Positions 6,997 through 13,397 of a DNA stretch of 14,691 nucleotides are shown here, one piece after another. Below the pieces are notes generated by a model. That model worked only from the letters and a program-made list of their open reading frames with translations, searched no databases and had not been told where the DNA came from. Positions within the stretch are counted from its first letter, which is position 1. Each line of letters opens with the position of its first letter. The translations under genes and the position numbers were made by a program. Source of the stretch: Burkholderiaceae bacterium (GTDB lineage: Bacteria; Pseudomonadota; Gammaproteobacteria; Burkholderiales; Burkholderiaceae); assembly GCA_947371415.1 (NCBI GenBank), contig CANBPJ010000037.1:1-14691 (forward strand). Reading direction: 5' to 3'.

Positions 6997-7181
6997 TTTG
7001 TTACCTCTTACTTTTTATGTACTTTTTTATTATGCTCTTTACCATCCTAGCCTGCTAAGCCTGATTTAATAGTCTTGCTATCAGCATGGCGTATTAAATA
7101 AAAGCATGGATACCCTTGATGAGCGCAACTTAAGCTGAGACCTGATCGACGCGGGGATGATAAATCTGAAGATTTTCTACC

Positions 7182-7194
7182 TATAATCAACCAG
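7182..7194 (+). promoter_or_regulatory. TATAAT -10 box immediately before a GTG start
   Basis: A perfect TATAAT at 7182-7187 lies six bases before the GTG at 7194, so transcription would begin at or next to the start codon. No Shine-Dalgarno precedes the GTG. The -35 side (7158-7165, TGATAAAT) is poor. The combination suggests a leaderless mRNA for the membrane protein gene. Confidence 0.4.
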
Positions 7195-7982
7195 TGTTGC
7201 TTATTCTCAAACTCACCATAGTCCCCCTGTTTATTGGCTTAATTACCTTAGCAGGTCGTAAGTGGGGTTCTAGCGTTGCGGGCTTAATGGGTGCTTTTCC
7301 AGTGGTGGCAGGACCCATCATTATTTTTATTGCACTTGAACAAGGCTCTGACTTTGCTTCGTTAACTTCCATATCGGCAATATCAGCTACAGCTTGCCTA
7401 CTTATTTTTGGGCTTGTCTATTCTTGGGCGTGCATTCGTTTAAGTTGGCCCTTAGCACTACTTTCTGCTTTAGTAGCATGGTTTATTTTGGCGCTAGCCT
7501 TGGCGATGACCTCTCCAAATCTGAGTATTTCGCTGCTGATCGCCATTTGCTCTCTGATAATTACGCCATTTCTACTTCCTCGCACAAAACCGACTGCACC
7601 TCCTAAGATTAAATTACATGACCTTCCTTGGCGCATGTTGGTTGGTGCTTTATTGACTTTCTCGGTTACCACTCTAGCCGCGGCTTTAGGTGAGGTTTGG
7701 AGCGGGATCCTTGCGGTTTTTCCAGTCATTGGCTTGGTGCTCGCTGTATTTACTCACAACACTTTAGGGCCCACTCATGTCACACAGGTTTACCGTGGAA
7801 TGGTCAAAGGCCTCTATTCATTTGCGACATTCTTTTTAACCCTAACGCTCTTGCTAGCCAAAACATCTATTTTGATAGCGACTCTATCCTCCATTACGAC
7901 GGCCATTGCTACTCAGGTCATCATTCAAATTGTTTTTAGATCAATCGCAAAAAACTTCAGTGGTCAAGCGTCACGCAACTAA
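7194..7982 (+). CDS. Polytopic membrane protein with internal duplication (unknown function)
   Basis: A 262-residue very hydrophobic protein with about eight transmembrane helices and a polar linker near 130-146 (P-R-T-K-P-T-A-P-P-K-I-K). The halves look like a tandem duplication: A-G-L-M-G-A-F-P-V-V-A-G-P (29-41) corresponds to S-G-I-L-A-V-F-P-V-I-G-L-V (170-182), each following an amphipathic start and leading into a helix. The same pattern occurs once in the nearby 110-residue DUF3147 protein (L-A-A-F-L-L-A-L-P-I-V). I do not recognise a named family beyond that resemblance; a small-molecule transporter is conceivable. The start is GTG at 7194 (TTG at 7197 is the only close alternative). 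It is one of only two plus-strand genes and is divergent from cydA. Confidence 0.75.
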   Translation: MLLILKLTIVPLFIGLITLAGRKWGSSVAGLMGAFPVVAGPIIIFIALEQGSDFASLTSISAISATACLLIFGLVYSWACIRLSWPLALLSALVAWFILALALAMTSPNLSISLLIAICSLIITPFLLPRTKPTAPPKIKLHDLPWRMLVGALLTFSVTTLAAALGEVWSGILAVFPVIGLVLAVFTHNTLGPTHVTQVYRGMVKGLYSFATFFLTLTLLLAKTSILIATLSSITTAIATQVIIQIVFRSIAKNFSGQASRN

Positions 7983-8033
7983 ACGCTAGTCTTAGCTAAG
8001 CCATTCTAGGCAACGAAGTCTCGTCCACCAGAT

Positions 8034-8111
8034 CAAATGAAAAACTACCCGAAGGTGGTTTTAGTATTTCTTAGTGGCCCGGGGCGGAATCGAACCAGCA
8101 AAACAAGGATG
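8034..8111 (-). repeat. tRNA-tail/terminator repeat, copy D (best preserved)
   Basis: The hairpin AAAACTACC-CGAA-GGTGGTTTT (8041-8062) has one non-Watson-Crick position. It is followed by the spacer AGTATTTCTTAGT and GGCCCGGGGCGGAATCGAAC. The complement gives TTCGATT, a standard T-loop, then CCGCC, the acceptor strand CCGGGCC and A-CTA in place of ACCA. The distal edge ends AAGGATG. It lies between two plus-strand genes, opposite in orientation to both; the hairpin could still end transcription from 7194-7982. Confidence 0.8.
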
Positions 8112-8149
8112 TTTTATTCTATGGCCTAGTCTTGCAAAAAGAATTGATT

Positions 8150-8911
8150 ATGAGAAAACTAGTTATTGCAGTTGTAACAATGCTCATTTCCAGCCTATCG
8201 ATAGCTGAAATTATTTCAGTTCCAGGGTCTGATGGTGAAACCACAACTGCTTATTGGTCAAGCCCAAATTCAAAAGCAGTTTTGATTTTTATACCCGGCG
8301 GCGACGGAAGCTTTAATATTGCCTCAAAAAATCCAGCGAGACCTTCTTGGGTTTTATCCACGCTATATGATGCTAGCCAAAAGGGCCCTGGACTAGATCT
8401 TGTATTTGTTGATAGCCCCCACTCTCTTGGCATGCGCGGCGGAAATATTGCCCCCAGATATTCAAAAGATCATTTGTCTCGGATGTTGAGCGTAATTCAA
8501 TTCTATAAAGAAAAAACTAAAAAACCGCTTTATCTTATTGGGCATAGCAACGGCGCTATCAGCGAGGCGGAATTTTTAAATCAATCGCCTGATAACCAAA
8601 AACTTTTGGCAGGAATTATTTTTAGCGGCAGTCGCAACGAGACCAGCATTGATGGCCCCCTAAATATTCCAATCTTATTTTTACATCATGAGGATGATGC
8701 GAACGGCAGGTGGACCTCTTACTCCAATGCTGAAAGTCTTTACAAGAAAGTTAAAGCCTTAAATCAAGGCTCCACACAATTCTTAGCCGTTCATGGTGGG
8801 GAAGCTGGCGGCGATCCGTCCACCAGTGGCCACCATATGTATCAAGGGTCACTCGATGAAGCGGCCAATTACATCTGGAACTTCATTTTCAAACACAATC
8901 TTCCCAAATGA
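8150..8911 (+). CDS. Secreted alpha/beta hydrolase
   Basis: Starting at the ATG at 8150 (rather than the in-frame TTG at 8132) gives a 253-residue protein with a short signal peptide (M-R-K-L-V-I-A, hydrophobic to L-S-I-A). This start is favoured because it begins the signal peptide directly; the Shine-Dalgarno (AAAGA) is weak. The fold is alpha/beta hydrolase: oxyanion region F-I-P-G-G-D-G-S (47-54), nucleophile elbow G-H-S-N-G (Ser133), a candidate acid at D182/D183 (H-H-E-D-D) and His228 or His229 (G-H-H-M-Y) near the C-terminus. The substrate is unknown; an esterase or peptidase-like role outside the cytoplasm is likely. The gene lies between repeat copies D and E, both antisense to it, and its last Lys codon and TGA are part of copy E. 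Confidence 0.85.
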   Translation: MRKLVIAVVTMLISSLSIAEIISVPGSDGETTTAYWSSPNSKAVLIFIPGGDGSFNIASKNPARPSWVLSTLYDASQKGPGLDLVFVDSPHSLGMRGGNIAPRYSKDHLSRMLSVIQFYKEKTKKPLYLIGHSNGAISEAEFLNQSPDNQKLLAGIIFSGSRNETSIDGPLNIPILFLHHEDDANGRWTSYSNAESLYKKVKALNQGSTQFLAVHGGEAGGDPSTSGHHMYQGSLDEAANYIWNFIFKHNLPK

Positions 8912-8979
8912 AAAACCACCCGAAGGTGGTTTCACTATTTCTTAGTGATCCAGAACATGATCGACCGAGGCGGAGGATG
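8905..8979 (-). repeat. tRNA-tail/terminator repeat, copy E
   Basis: An eight-bp stem (8913-8920 with 8925-8932) with a CGAA loop, then ACTATTTCTTAGTGATCC and a diverged tail ending GATCGACCGAGGCGGAGGATG. It separates two convergent genes and can serve both as terminator. Its CAAATGA edge contains the hydrolase stop codon (8909-8911). Confidence 0.75.
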
Positions 8980-8984
8980 TCTCC

Positions 8985-9317
8985 CTACCTTGCTAACAGA
9001 TATTGCGTAATAGCAAATAATCCTGCCGTTAGAGCACAACATAGCAACAAGGACAAATAGAAGTTGTAATCATTTCTGAGCATCCAGCTTAGCAACCAGA
9101 ACATCGGTAGAGTCGGGATCACATACCAAAACGTCTCTTGGCTAATGTCAGCGACTTTGATCTTGTCTTTAGACTCAAGGTATATCCACACAAACGCTGT
9201 AATTGAAACGATAGGCAAAGCCAACAGAAATGCGGCTAGAGCAGAGCTGCGCTTACTAATTTCACCTACAGCAACAATCACCAGGGCGGCAATCAGAGTC
9301 TTAACTAAGTAGAGCAT
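8985..9317 (-). CDS. DUF3147 family membrane protein
   Basis: A 110-residue membrane protein with four hydrophobic segments (about 3-19, 27-47, 62-78, 86-106). The opening V-K-T-L-I-A-A-L-V-I-V-A-V-G-E-I-S-K-R-S-S, followed by the helix A-A-F-L-L-A-L-P-I-V-S and I-Y-L-E, matches the DUF3147 pattern as I know it; function is not established. The F-L-L-A-L-P-I-V core resembles both halves of the 262-residue membrane protein at 7194-7982. The upstream interval (9318-9376) holds a 15-bp palindrome also found before the haloacid dehalogenase operon, so the gene probably has its own regulated promoter although it follows the CDF gene by only 59 bp. Confidence 0.75.
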   Translation of the reverse strand: MLYLVKTLIAALVIVAVGEISKRSSALAAFLLALPIVSITAFVWIYLESKDKIKVADISQETFWYVIPTLPMFWLLSWMLRNDYNFYLSLLLCCALTAGLFAITQYLLAR

Positions 9318-9347
9318 GCTGCCATCTTAAGCCGGAAAGGCCGCAGT

Positions 9348-9372
9348 TAATCGCAATGTCGTTCAAAACGAC
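9348..9372 (-). promoter_or_regulatory. Shared palindromic element, copy 1 (upstream of DUF3147)
   Basis: GTCGTTCAAAACGAC at 9358-9372 is an inverted repeat with GTCGTT/AACGAC arms. Read on the minus strand it continues ATTGCGATTA. The 25-base unit matches 13398-13422 at 22 positions. It ends 40 bp before the DUF3147 start codon, a normal operator distance. The binding protein is unknown. Confidence 0.5.
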
Positions 9373-9376
9373 ATAC

Positions 9377-10273
9377 TCATACAGGATCGATATGCGTCAT
9401 GACATTCAGTACCGGTAATTGTTTTTTGATTTGATTGCCGGCGTTTAAAGCAATATCATGCCCAACCTTGACAGTGGCATTTGCATCCACATCAATATGG
9501 ACGTCTACCAAAATCATGTCGCCCATCTTGCGAGTTCTTAAATCATGGAAGCCTCTAACGCCATCAGTAGATTTAATAATCTCCTCTATCTGACGATGCT
9601 CTTCTTCTGAAACTGCCCTGTCCATCAAATCATGCAGGGCGTCCCAGCCAAACTTCCAGCCCATCTTTGCCACCATTAAACCGACCACTAAGGCGCCAAT
9701 AGCGTCAAAGATTGGGTGCCCGAATAAGGCGCCTACAATACCAATGGATACCACCAATGAAGAAGCCGCATCAGATCTAGCGTGCCAAGCATTGGCCACC
9801 AGCATGGAAGATCGCACACGCTTAGCTACTGCCAACATGTACCTAAAAAGCATCTCCTTTGCAACCAAAGAGGCCAAAGCAACATACAAAGCTAGGATTT
9901 GAATTTGTCCGGCCGGCACTGGATCAATGATCTTTTCGCCAGCCTTAAAAAGCATGCCCGCACCAACAGCTAATAATGAAATTCCCAAAAATAGGGAGGC
10001 GGCAGTTTCATATCGTTGATGGCCATAGCGGTGATCTTCATCCGCATCTTTGGTGCTATGGTGATTGGCAAAGAGCACCACAAAGTCAGCAACTAAATCT
10101 GTCGCGGAGTGAATACCATCTGCAATCAGGCCCTGTGAGCCAGACACAATGCCCGCAAACACTTGAGAAACGGTCAAGCCGATATTCACAACAACACTAA
10201 CCAATGTACTCTTCTTCGCGGCCAGTTGCTTAGCAGGAGTTTGTGATTCGTGATCTTCTATTTCTTTGTCCAT
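9377..10273 (-). CDS. Cation diffusion facilitator (CDF) metal-efflux transporter
   Basis: A 298-residue inner-membrane antiporter expected to export divalent metal ions such as Zn, Fe, Mn or Co in exchange for protons. Six transmembrane helices (about 22-42, 47-69, 92-110, 124-144, 168-185, 188-206) are followed by a cytoplasmic dimerisation domain from about 210 with I-L-V-D-V-H-I-D-V-D. The metal site of TM2 and TM5 is visible as H55/D59 (G-I-H-S-A-T-D) and H164/D168 (H-A-R-S-D). The loop H-H-S-T-K-D-A-D-E-D-H-R-Y-G-H is histidine-rich. A His rather than Asp at the first TM2 ligand position argues against a plain FieF-type (D-x3-D) site. The Shine-Dalgarno is weak. The preceding small lipoprotein gene may be cotranscribed with it, because repeat copy F has lost its hairpin. 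Confidence 0.92.
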   Translation of the reverse strand: MDKEIEDHESQTPAKQLAAKKSTLVSVVVNIGLTVSQVFAGIVSGSQGLIADGIHSATDLVADFVVLFANHHSTKDADEDHRYGHQRYETAASLFLGISLLAVGAGMLFKAGEKIIDPVPAGQIQILALYVALASLVAKEMLFRYMLAVAKRVRSSMLVANAWHARSDAASSLVVSIGIVGALFGHPIFDAIGALVVGLMVAKMGWKFGWDALHDLMDRAVSEEEHRQIEEIIKSTDGVRGFHDLRTRKMGDMILVDVHIDVDANATVKVGHDIALNAGNQIKKQLPVLNVMTHIDPV

Positions 10274-10296
10274 TAACCGATACTAGCAAATAAGGG

Positions 10297-10349
10297 GGTG
10301 GTTTTGGTGGCTCGGGGCAGAATAGAACCGCCGATATAAGGATTATCGG
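10297..10349 (-). repeat. tRNA-tail/terminator repeat, copy F (hairpin lost, longest tRNA-like part)
   Basis: Only one hairpin arm remains (GGTGGTTTT, 10297-10305). The spacer between the two TTGGTG-type sequences is deleted. The complement gives a tRNA-like segment reaching the anticodon stem: AATCCTTATATCGGCGG, T-loop TTCTATT, CTGCC, acceptor strand CCGAGCC and ACCA. The T-stem pairs at all five positions (one G-U). The segment closely resembles the 3' half of a Burkholderiales tRNA-Phe as I recall it. It overlaps the stop codon of the small lipoprotein gene. Confidence 0.65.
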
Positions 10350-10495
10350 CCCTGACAATCAAGCGGCATTTCCCATAAAGGCTTACCTTGGCCATAGTCA
10401 CAATTCACGCCTACGGGCGATGTTGTACTCGCAAGACAGCCACTCAATGCCAGAGTGAGTAAAACCGAACTGAATGCTATAAACAAATTTTTCAT
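10343..10495 (-). CDS. Small lipoprotein, 50 residues
   Basis: The ATG at 10495 is chosen because GGTGA lies five bases upstream and translation then opens with a standard lipoprotein signal (M-K-N-L-F-I-A-F-S-S, hydrophobic, L-S-G-C with Cys20). An in-frame start at 10543 would add 16 residues in front of the signal and has no Shine-Dalgarno. The mature part is only about 30 residues (L-A-S-T-T-S-P-V-G-V-N-C-D-Y-G-Q-G-K-P-L-W then E-M-P-L-D-C-Q-G-R) with Cys32 and Cys47, able to form one disulfide. I do not recognise a family. It is flanked by repeat copies F and G and overlaps copy F at its stop. Confidence 0.65.
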   Translation of the reverse strand: MKNLFIAFSSVLLTLALSGCLASTTSPVGVNCDYGQGKPLWEMPLDCQGR

Positions 10496-10535
10496 ATGTA
10501 TCACCAGTAGTTGATTTATATAAATTTGAATAGTT

Positions 10536-10592
10536 AAAACCACCCAAAGGTGGTTTTAGTGCTTCTTGGTGGCTCAGGTTGGAATCGACCAG
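10536..10592 (-). repeat. tRNA-tail/terminator repeat, copy G
   Basis: A perfect nine-bp stem (10536-10544 with 10549-10557) with loop CAAA, spacer AGTGCTTCTTGGT and GGCTCAGGTTGGAATCGACC. The complement ends CTGAGCCACCA, so the CCA triplet is intact. It lies 3' of the 149-residue protein gene (stop 10614) and ahead of the small lipoprotein gene. Confidence 0.75.
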
Positions 10593-10613
10593 AGCTCAAA
10601 ATAATTAACTTAA

Positions 10614-11063
10614 TTACTTATCAAGCTTTACGGTAACTCCACTAGCGCTGAGATTAAGCTGAAGGCCTTCAGAAGTGCTAGTTAGGCGCATGATGACACC
10701 ATTTTCATTTTTAAGGACGGTTCCACCAACGCCGCCGCCCAATGTGATGCTGCTCTCTAATTTGGTAAAGGTACCAGGAAACTTAGATATATTGCTTAAG
10801 TCGTACACCTCACCACTTGCGGATAGCTTAGATACTCCCACATTGGCACCAAGACTCATTCCACCAATCTTAAATGGGTACTTCTTCCCTTGATATGTGA
10901 GTACACCACCACCAGTGCTGCCGCCAATAATTAAAGCAAATTGGGTTTCATTAATACTTACTGTACCCGATGGCTTTTTAGGGGCATCTGCCGCACTAGC
11001 GCCAAAACTAAAAATAGCTAATGCCAAAATCATAAAGGAAAGGATCCTGTGAATACTTGTCAT
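10614..11063 (-). CDS. Secreted glycine-rich beta protein of unknown function
   Basis: The ATG at 11063 is preceded by GGAG seven bases upstream and opens a signal peptide (M-T-S-I-H-R-I-L, hydrophobic to S-F-G-A-S-A-A-D), giving 149 residues; an earlier ATG at 11090 lacks these signs. The mature part is predicted to be almost all beta strand, with glycine-rich turns: G-G-S-T-G-G-G-V-L-T-Y-Q-G-K (47-60), G-G-M-S-L-G-A-N-V-G-V (67-77), and L-G-G-G-V-G-G-T-V-L (108-117), then N-G-V-I-M-R-L. The central G-V-L-T-Y-Q-G-K-K-Y-P-F with S-A-S-G-E-V-Y-D-L feels like a recurring periplasmic family, but I cannot name it. No cysteines. It probably forms a single-gene unit between repeat copies G and H. 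Confidence 0.7.
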   Translation of the reverse strand: MTSIHRILSFMILALAIFSFGASAADAPKKPSGTVSINETQFALIIGGSTGGGVLTYQGKKYPFKIGGMSLGANVGVSKLSASGEVYDLSNISKFPGTFTKLESSITLGGGVGGTVLKNENGVIMRLTSTSEGLQLNLSASGVTVKLDK

Positions 11064-11156
11064 ATAACTTCTCCAATTGTTGTAGTCCATAACATGATTA
11101 TGGAATTAGCAAAATTGCCGATTAAAGCTTACTCTGATTGCGCAATCAAAACAAAT

Positions 11157-11220
11157 AAAAAAAACCACCTGAAGGTGGTTTTGGTGTTTGTTGATGGCCT
11201 ATGGCAGAATCGACTAGACC
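11157..11220 (-). repeat. tRNA-tail/terminator repeat, copy H
   Basis: A perfect nine-bp stem (11161-11169 with 11174-11182), loop TGAA, spacer GGTGTTTGTTGAT, then GGCCTATGGCAGAATCGACTAG. The CCA position reads ATCA, so this tail has drifted. It stands about 45 bp beyond the GST stop codon (11266) and should terminate the dehalogenase-GST operon. The rest of 11064-11265 holds only the leader of the 149-residue protein gene. Confidence 0.75.
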
Positions 11221-11265
11221 CGAGAATACCTGACTCTATTTCTAGGCTATTTTTTAAGGAACAAC

Positions 11266-11964
11266 TTACTTCACTGTCTTGGCATCTTGTCCAAACAATA
11301 GCTTCTTAGCCTCTTCACTCACTGTAGGGGCAGTATTGATAGTATTTGCTATCTCATAAGCCTTGAGGGTTGCTGGCCTGTAGCGGATTCTTTCAAACCA
11401 AGCATAGAGAAATGGAAACTCTTTAATGTTTTGTTGCTGACGCACATGGGGAACCACCCATGGGTAACAAGCCATATCCGCAATGGAATAGTCGCCAGCG
11501 ATAAAACCCCTGCCATCCGACAGCTGTTTGTTCAGCACCCCATAAAGGCGGGAAGTTTCTTTGACATAGCGATCCATAGCGTATTGAATCTTCTCAGGAG
11601 CATATTGAACAAAGTGATGATTCTGACCTGCCATCGGACCCAAACCACCCATTTGCCAAAAGAGCCACTCAAGAGCCAAGTTACGACCTCTTAAATCTTG
11701 TGGAATAAATTGCTTGAGCTTATCTGCCAAATACAAAAGGGTGGCGCCTGACTCAAAGATGGCAATAGGCTCGCCGCCATCGATTGGATCTTTATCTACG
11801 ATTGCTGGAATACGATTATTGGGAGCAATGACCAAAAATCTCGGTTCAAACTGTTCGCCCTTGCTGATATTGACTGGAAAAATCTCATACGGAATATTTG
11901 CCTCTTCCAAAAACATCGTAATCTTGTGGCCATTAGGCGTAGTTCAGTAGTAAAGATCAATCAT
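11266..11964 (-). pseudogene. Nu-class glutathione S-transferase (YfcG-like) with in-frame TGA at codon 7
   Basis: The natural start is the ATG at 11964, with AAGGCGAG just upstream and nine bases after the preceding gene. It reads M-I-D-L-Y-Y, then TGA (11946-11944), then T-T-P-N-G-H-K-I-T-M-F-L-E-E, the classic N-terminus of YfcG/YghU disulfide-bond reductases; many relatives have Trp (TGG) at this codon. The remaining frame is open to 11266 and conserved throughout: R-I-P-A-I-V-D, F-E-S-G-A-T-L-L-Y-L-A, W-L-F-W-Q-M-G-G-L-G-P-M, G-Q-N-H-H-F, and Y-S-I-A-D-M-A-C-Y-P-W. Translation from Met17 (11916) gives 216 residues but lacks the first beta strand, Thr9 and Asn11, which contact glutathione, and has no good ribosome site. 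Most likely a recent nonsense mutation or a base-call error. Confidence 0.85.
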
Positions 11965-11973
11965 GTACTCGCC

Positions 11974-12657
11974 TTATTTCTTGAGTCGTTCGTTGCTTGG
12001 AAAGAGATTCTTACGGGAGTCTTCATCTACCTCAGTTTTGAAGGTGTACTTCGTCTTAATGGCTTCAACAGCCTGAGCACTTGGCTTGGCATTGATTTCA
12101 TCTAATAGGCGTTTCACACTAGGCAACTTTTCCCAGGCACCTTCGCCCAATACAAAAGGAATCACCCTAGCCCAGCCCCAAACAGACATATCAACAATGC
12201 TGTATTCACTGAGCATATAGGGCTGTTTAGATAGACGCTCTTCAATTAATAACCAATGACGCCATGCTTCAAAGTCATAACGATTGACCGCATATTCCTT
12301 TGGCTCTGGAGCAAAGTGTTTGAAGTGAACGGCCTGTCCACAATAGGGGCCAATACCAGTAGCAACAAACATAAGCCATGAATACAGTTCAGCATGTGCT
12401 TGTGGGGTATTTGCTGGCATGAACTTGCCAATCTTCTCGCCTAAGTAGAGCAAGATGGCATTGCTATCAAACACCTTAATATCGCCATCGACTAAAGCAG
12501 GCGTCTTTCCATTGGGATTGATTGCCCTAAATTCTGGGGTGTGTTGATTGCCCTTGCGAGTATCAGTCACAATAACTTCGTAAGGTGTATTGGTCTCCTC
12601 TAAATACAGAGCTACTTTTGCTGGATTGGGTGATGGGTGATAGTAGAGCTTAAGCAT
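11974..12657 (-). CDS. Glutathione S-transferase family protein
   Basis: A 227-residue cytoplasmic GST: N-terminal thioredoxin-like domain (1-78) with L-Y-Y-H-P-S-P-N-P-A-K-V (4-15), where Ser9 is the likely glutathione-activating residue, N-G-K-T-P-A-L-V (49-56, the cis-proline that binds the glutathione backbone) and F-D-S-N-A-I-L-L-Y-L-G (63-73). An all-helical C-terminal domain follows, with Y-S-I-V-D-M-S-V-W-G-W as the conserved N-capping segment. It belongs to the broad YfcG/beta-like group and is a diverged paralogue of the next gene. The start has AGGGG seven bases upstream. It lies 21 bp after the dehalogenase gene and 9 bp before the second GST, so the three form an operon. A glutathione-linked role with haloacids or related electrophiles is inference from context. 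Confidence 0.93.
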   Translation of the reverse strand: MLKLYYHPSPNPAKVALYLEETNTPYEVIVTDTRKGNQHTPEFRAINPNGKTPALVDGDIKVFDSNAILLYLGEKIGKFMPANTPQAHAELYSWLMFVATGIGPYCGQAVHFKHFAPEPKEYAVNRYDFEAWRHWLLIEERLSKQPYMLSEYSIVDMSVWGWARVIPFVLGEGAWEKLPSVKRLLDEINAKPSAQAVEAIKTKYTFKTEVDEDSRKNLFPSNERLKK

Positions 12658-12678
12658 AATATACCCCTGATTGACTTA

Positions 12679-13362
12679 TTAAATGACTTCTAAAACTTTG
12701 GTTAGTGAAGAGCCTTCATAGTTTGGCTTTTCGCCAATCTCCTCAAAGGGGTGACCCAAGCGATTGACCCAGAACACATCAAAGCCATACCACTTGGCCG
12801 CTAGAGCATCCCATGCGTTACTCGATACAAATAGAATTTCTTCTTTCTTAACGGGAAATGCTTTTAGTAAAAGCTCATAGGCTTGAGGAGCGGTTTTAAA
12901 TAAACGCACATCTTCAATTGTCACAACTTTATCTAGATAGGGCTTTACTCCATTGCTCTCCACTACAATAGCAAGCATCTCTTTACTGCCGTTAGACAGT
13001 ATGGCCGTAGATAAACCTTTTTCTTTAATAGCTTTGAGAACACTCACGCTATCTTCAAAACCAGTGAGCTTGGCATACTGATCCATTAGTCTCTTCTCAT
13101 ATTCTGGCGAGAGACTCAAATTCATCCGCTTACAAACATAGCGTAAAGAACGAATCGTTAATTCCCAAAAAGGCAGATAGTGTTTACTGCCATTGGGGTT
13201 AGGATCACTCATAGTGACAAGGCGGGTGTATTCAATTTGGCGATCGCGCCACATTAAAGCAAAGGCTTGGCCATGCCCTGGAAATACTTCTTCTGCCAAC
13301 TGACCCATGGAATACACATCAAATAATGTTCCATAGGCATCAAAAGCGATGAGCTTATACAT
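12679..13362 (-). CDS. Haloacid dehalogenase, type II (L-2-haloacid dehalogenase family)
   Basis: A 227-residue HAD-superfamily enzyme expected to hydrolyse L-2-haloacids such as chloroacetate to the hydroxyacid through an aspartyl ester. The residues of the well-studied L-DEX enzymes are all visible: nucleophile D8 and T12 (F-D-A-Y-G-T-L-F-D), R39 (W-R-D-R-Q), S123 and N124 (L-S-N-G-S), K156, Y162, and S180, N182 and D185 (V-S-S-N-A-W-D). The R39 and S-S-N-A-W-D motifs separate it from phosphatase-type HADs. One difference is K-T-A-P in place of the usual K-P-x-P after the lysine. GGAG lies upstream of the ATG. It is the first gene of an operon with two GSTs, and its upstream region carries the palindromic element at 13398-13422. 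Confidence 0.93.
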   Translation of the reverse strand: MYKLIAFDAYGTLFDVYSMGQLAEEVFPGHGQAFALMWRDRQIEYTRLVTMSDPNPNGSKHYLPFWELTIRSLRYVCKRMNLSLSPEYEKRLMDQYAKLTGFEDSVSVLKAIKEKGLSTAILSNGSKEMLAIVVESNGVKPYLDKVVTIEDVRLFKTAPQAYELLLKAFPVKKEEILFVSSNAWDALAAKWYGFDVFWVNRLGHPFEEIGEKPNYEGSSLTKVLEVI

Positions 13363-13397
13363 GCCCTGTCTCCTACTTTTTATTATGAATTTCTATT

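Noticed and set aside
7110..7135. FNR/ANR box (TTGATGAGCGCAA) upstream of cydA
   Set aside because: Only the TTGAT half-site fits; the ATCAA half is missing, so oxygen control cannot be claimed from it.
8132..8149. TTG at 8132 as hydrolase start
   Set aside because: It would put six residues before a signal peptide that begins cleanly at the ATG at 8150, and it has no better ribosome site.
10297..10349. A complete tRNA gene at the tRNA-like repeats
   Set aside because: Only the T-arm, acceptor 3' strand and part of the anticodon side are present. No D-arm or matching 5' acceptor strand (GGCCCGG) is found next to any copy.
11944..11946. TGA read as selenocysteine in the YfcG-like GST
   Set aside because: Relatives commonly have Trp here, not Cys. 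No obvious bacterial SECIS stem-loop follows the codon, and one base change to TGG is simpler.
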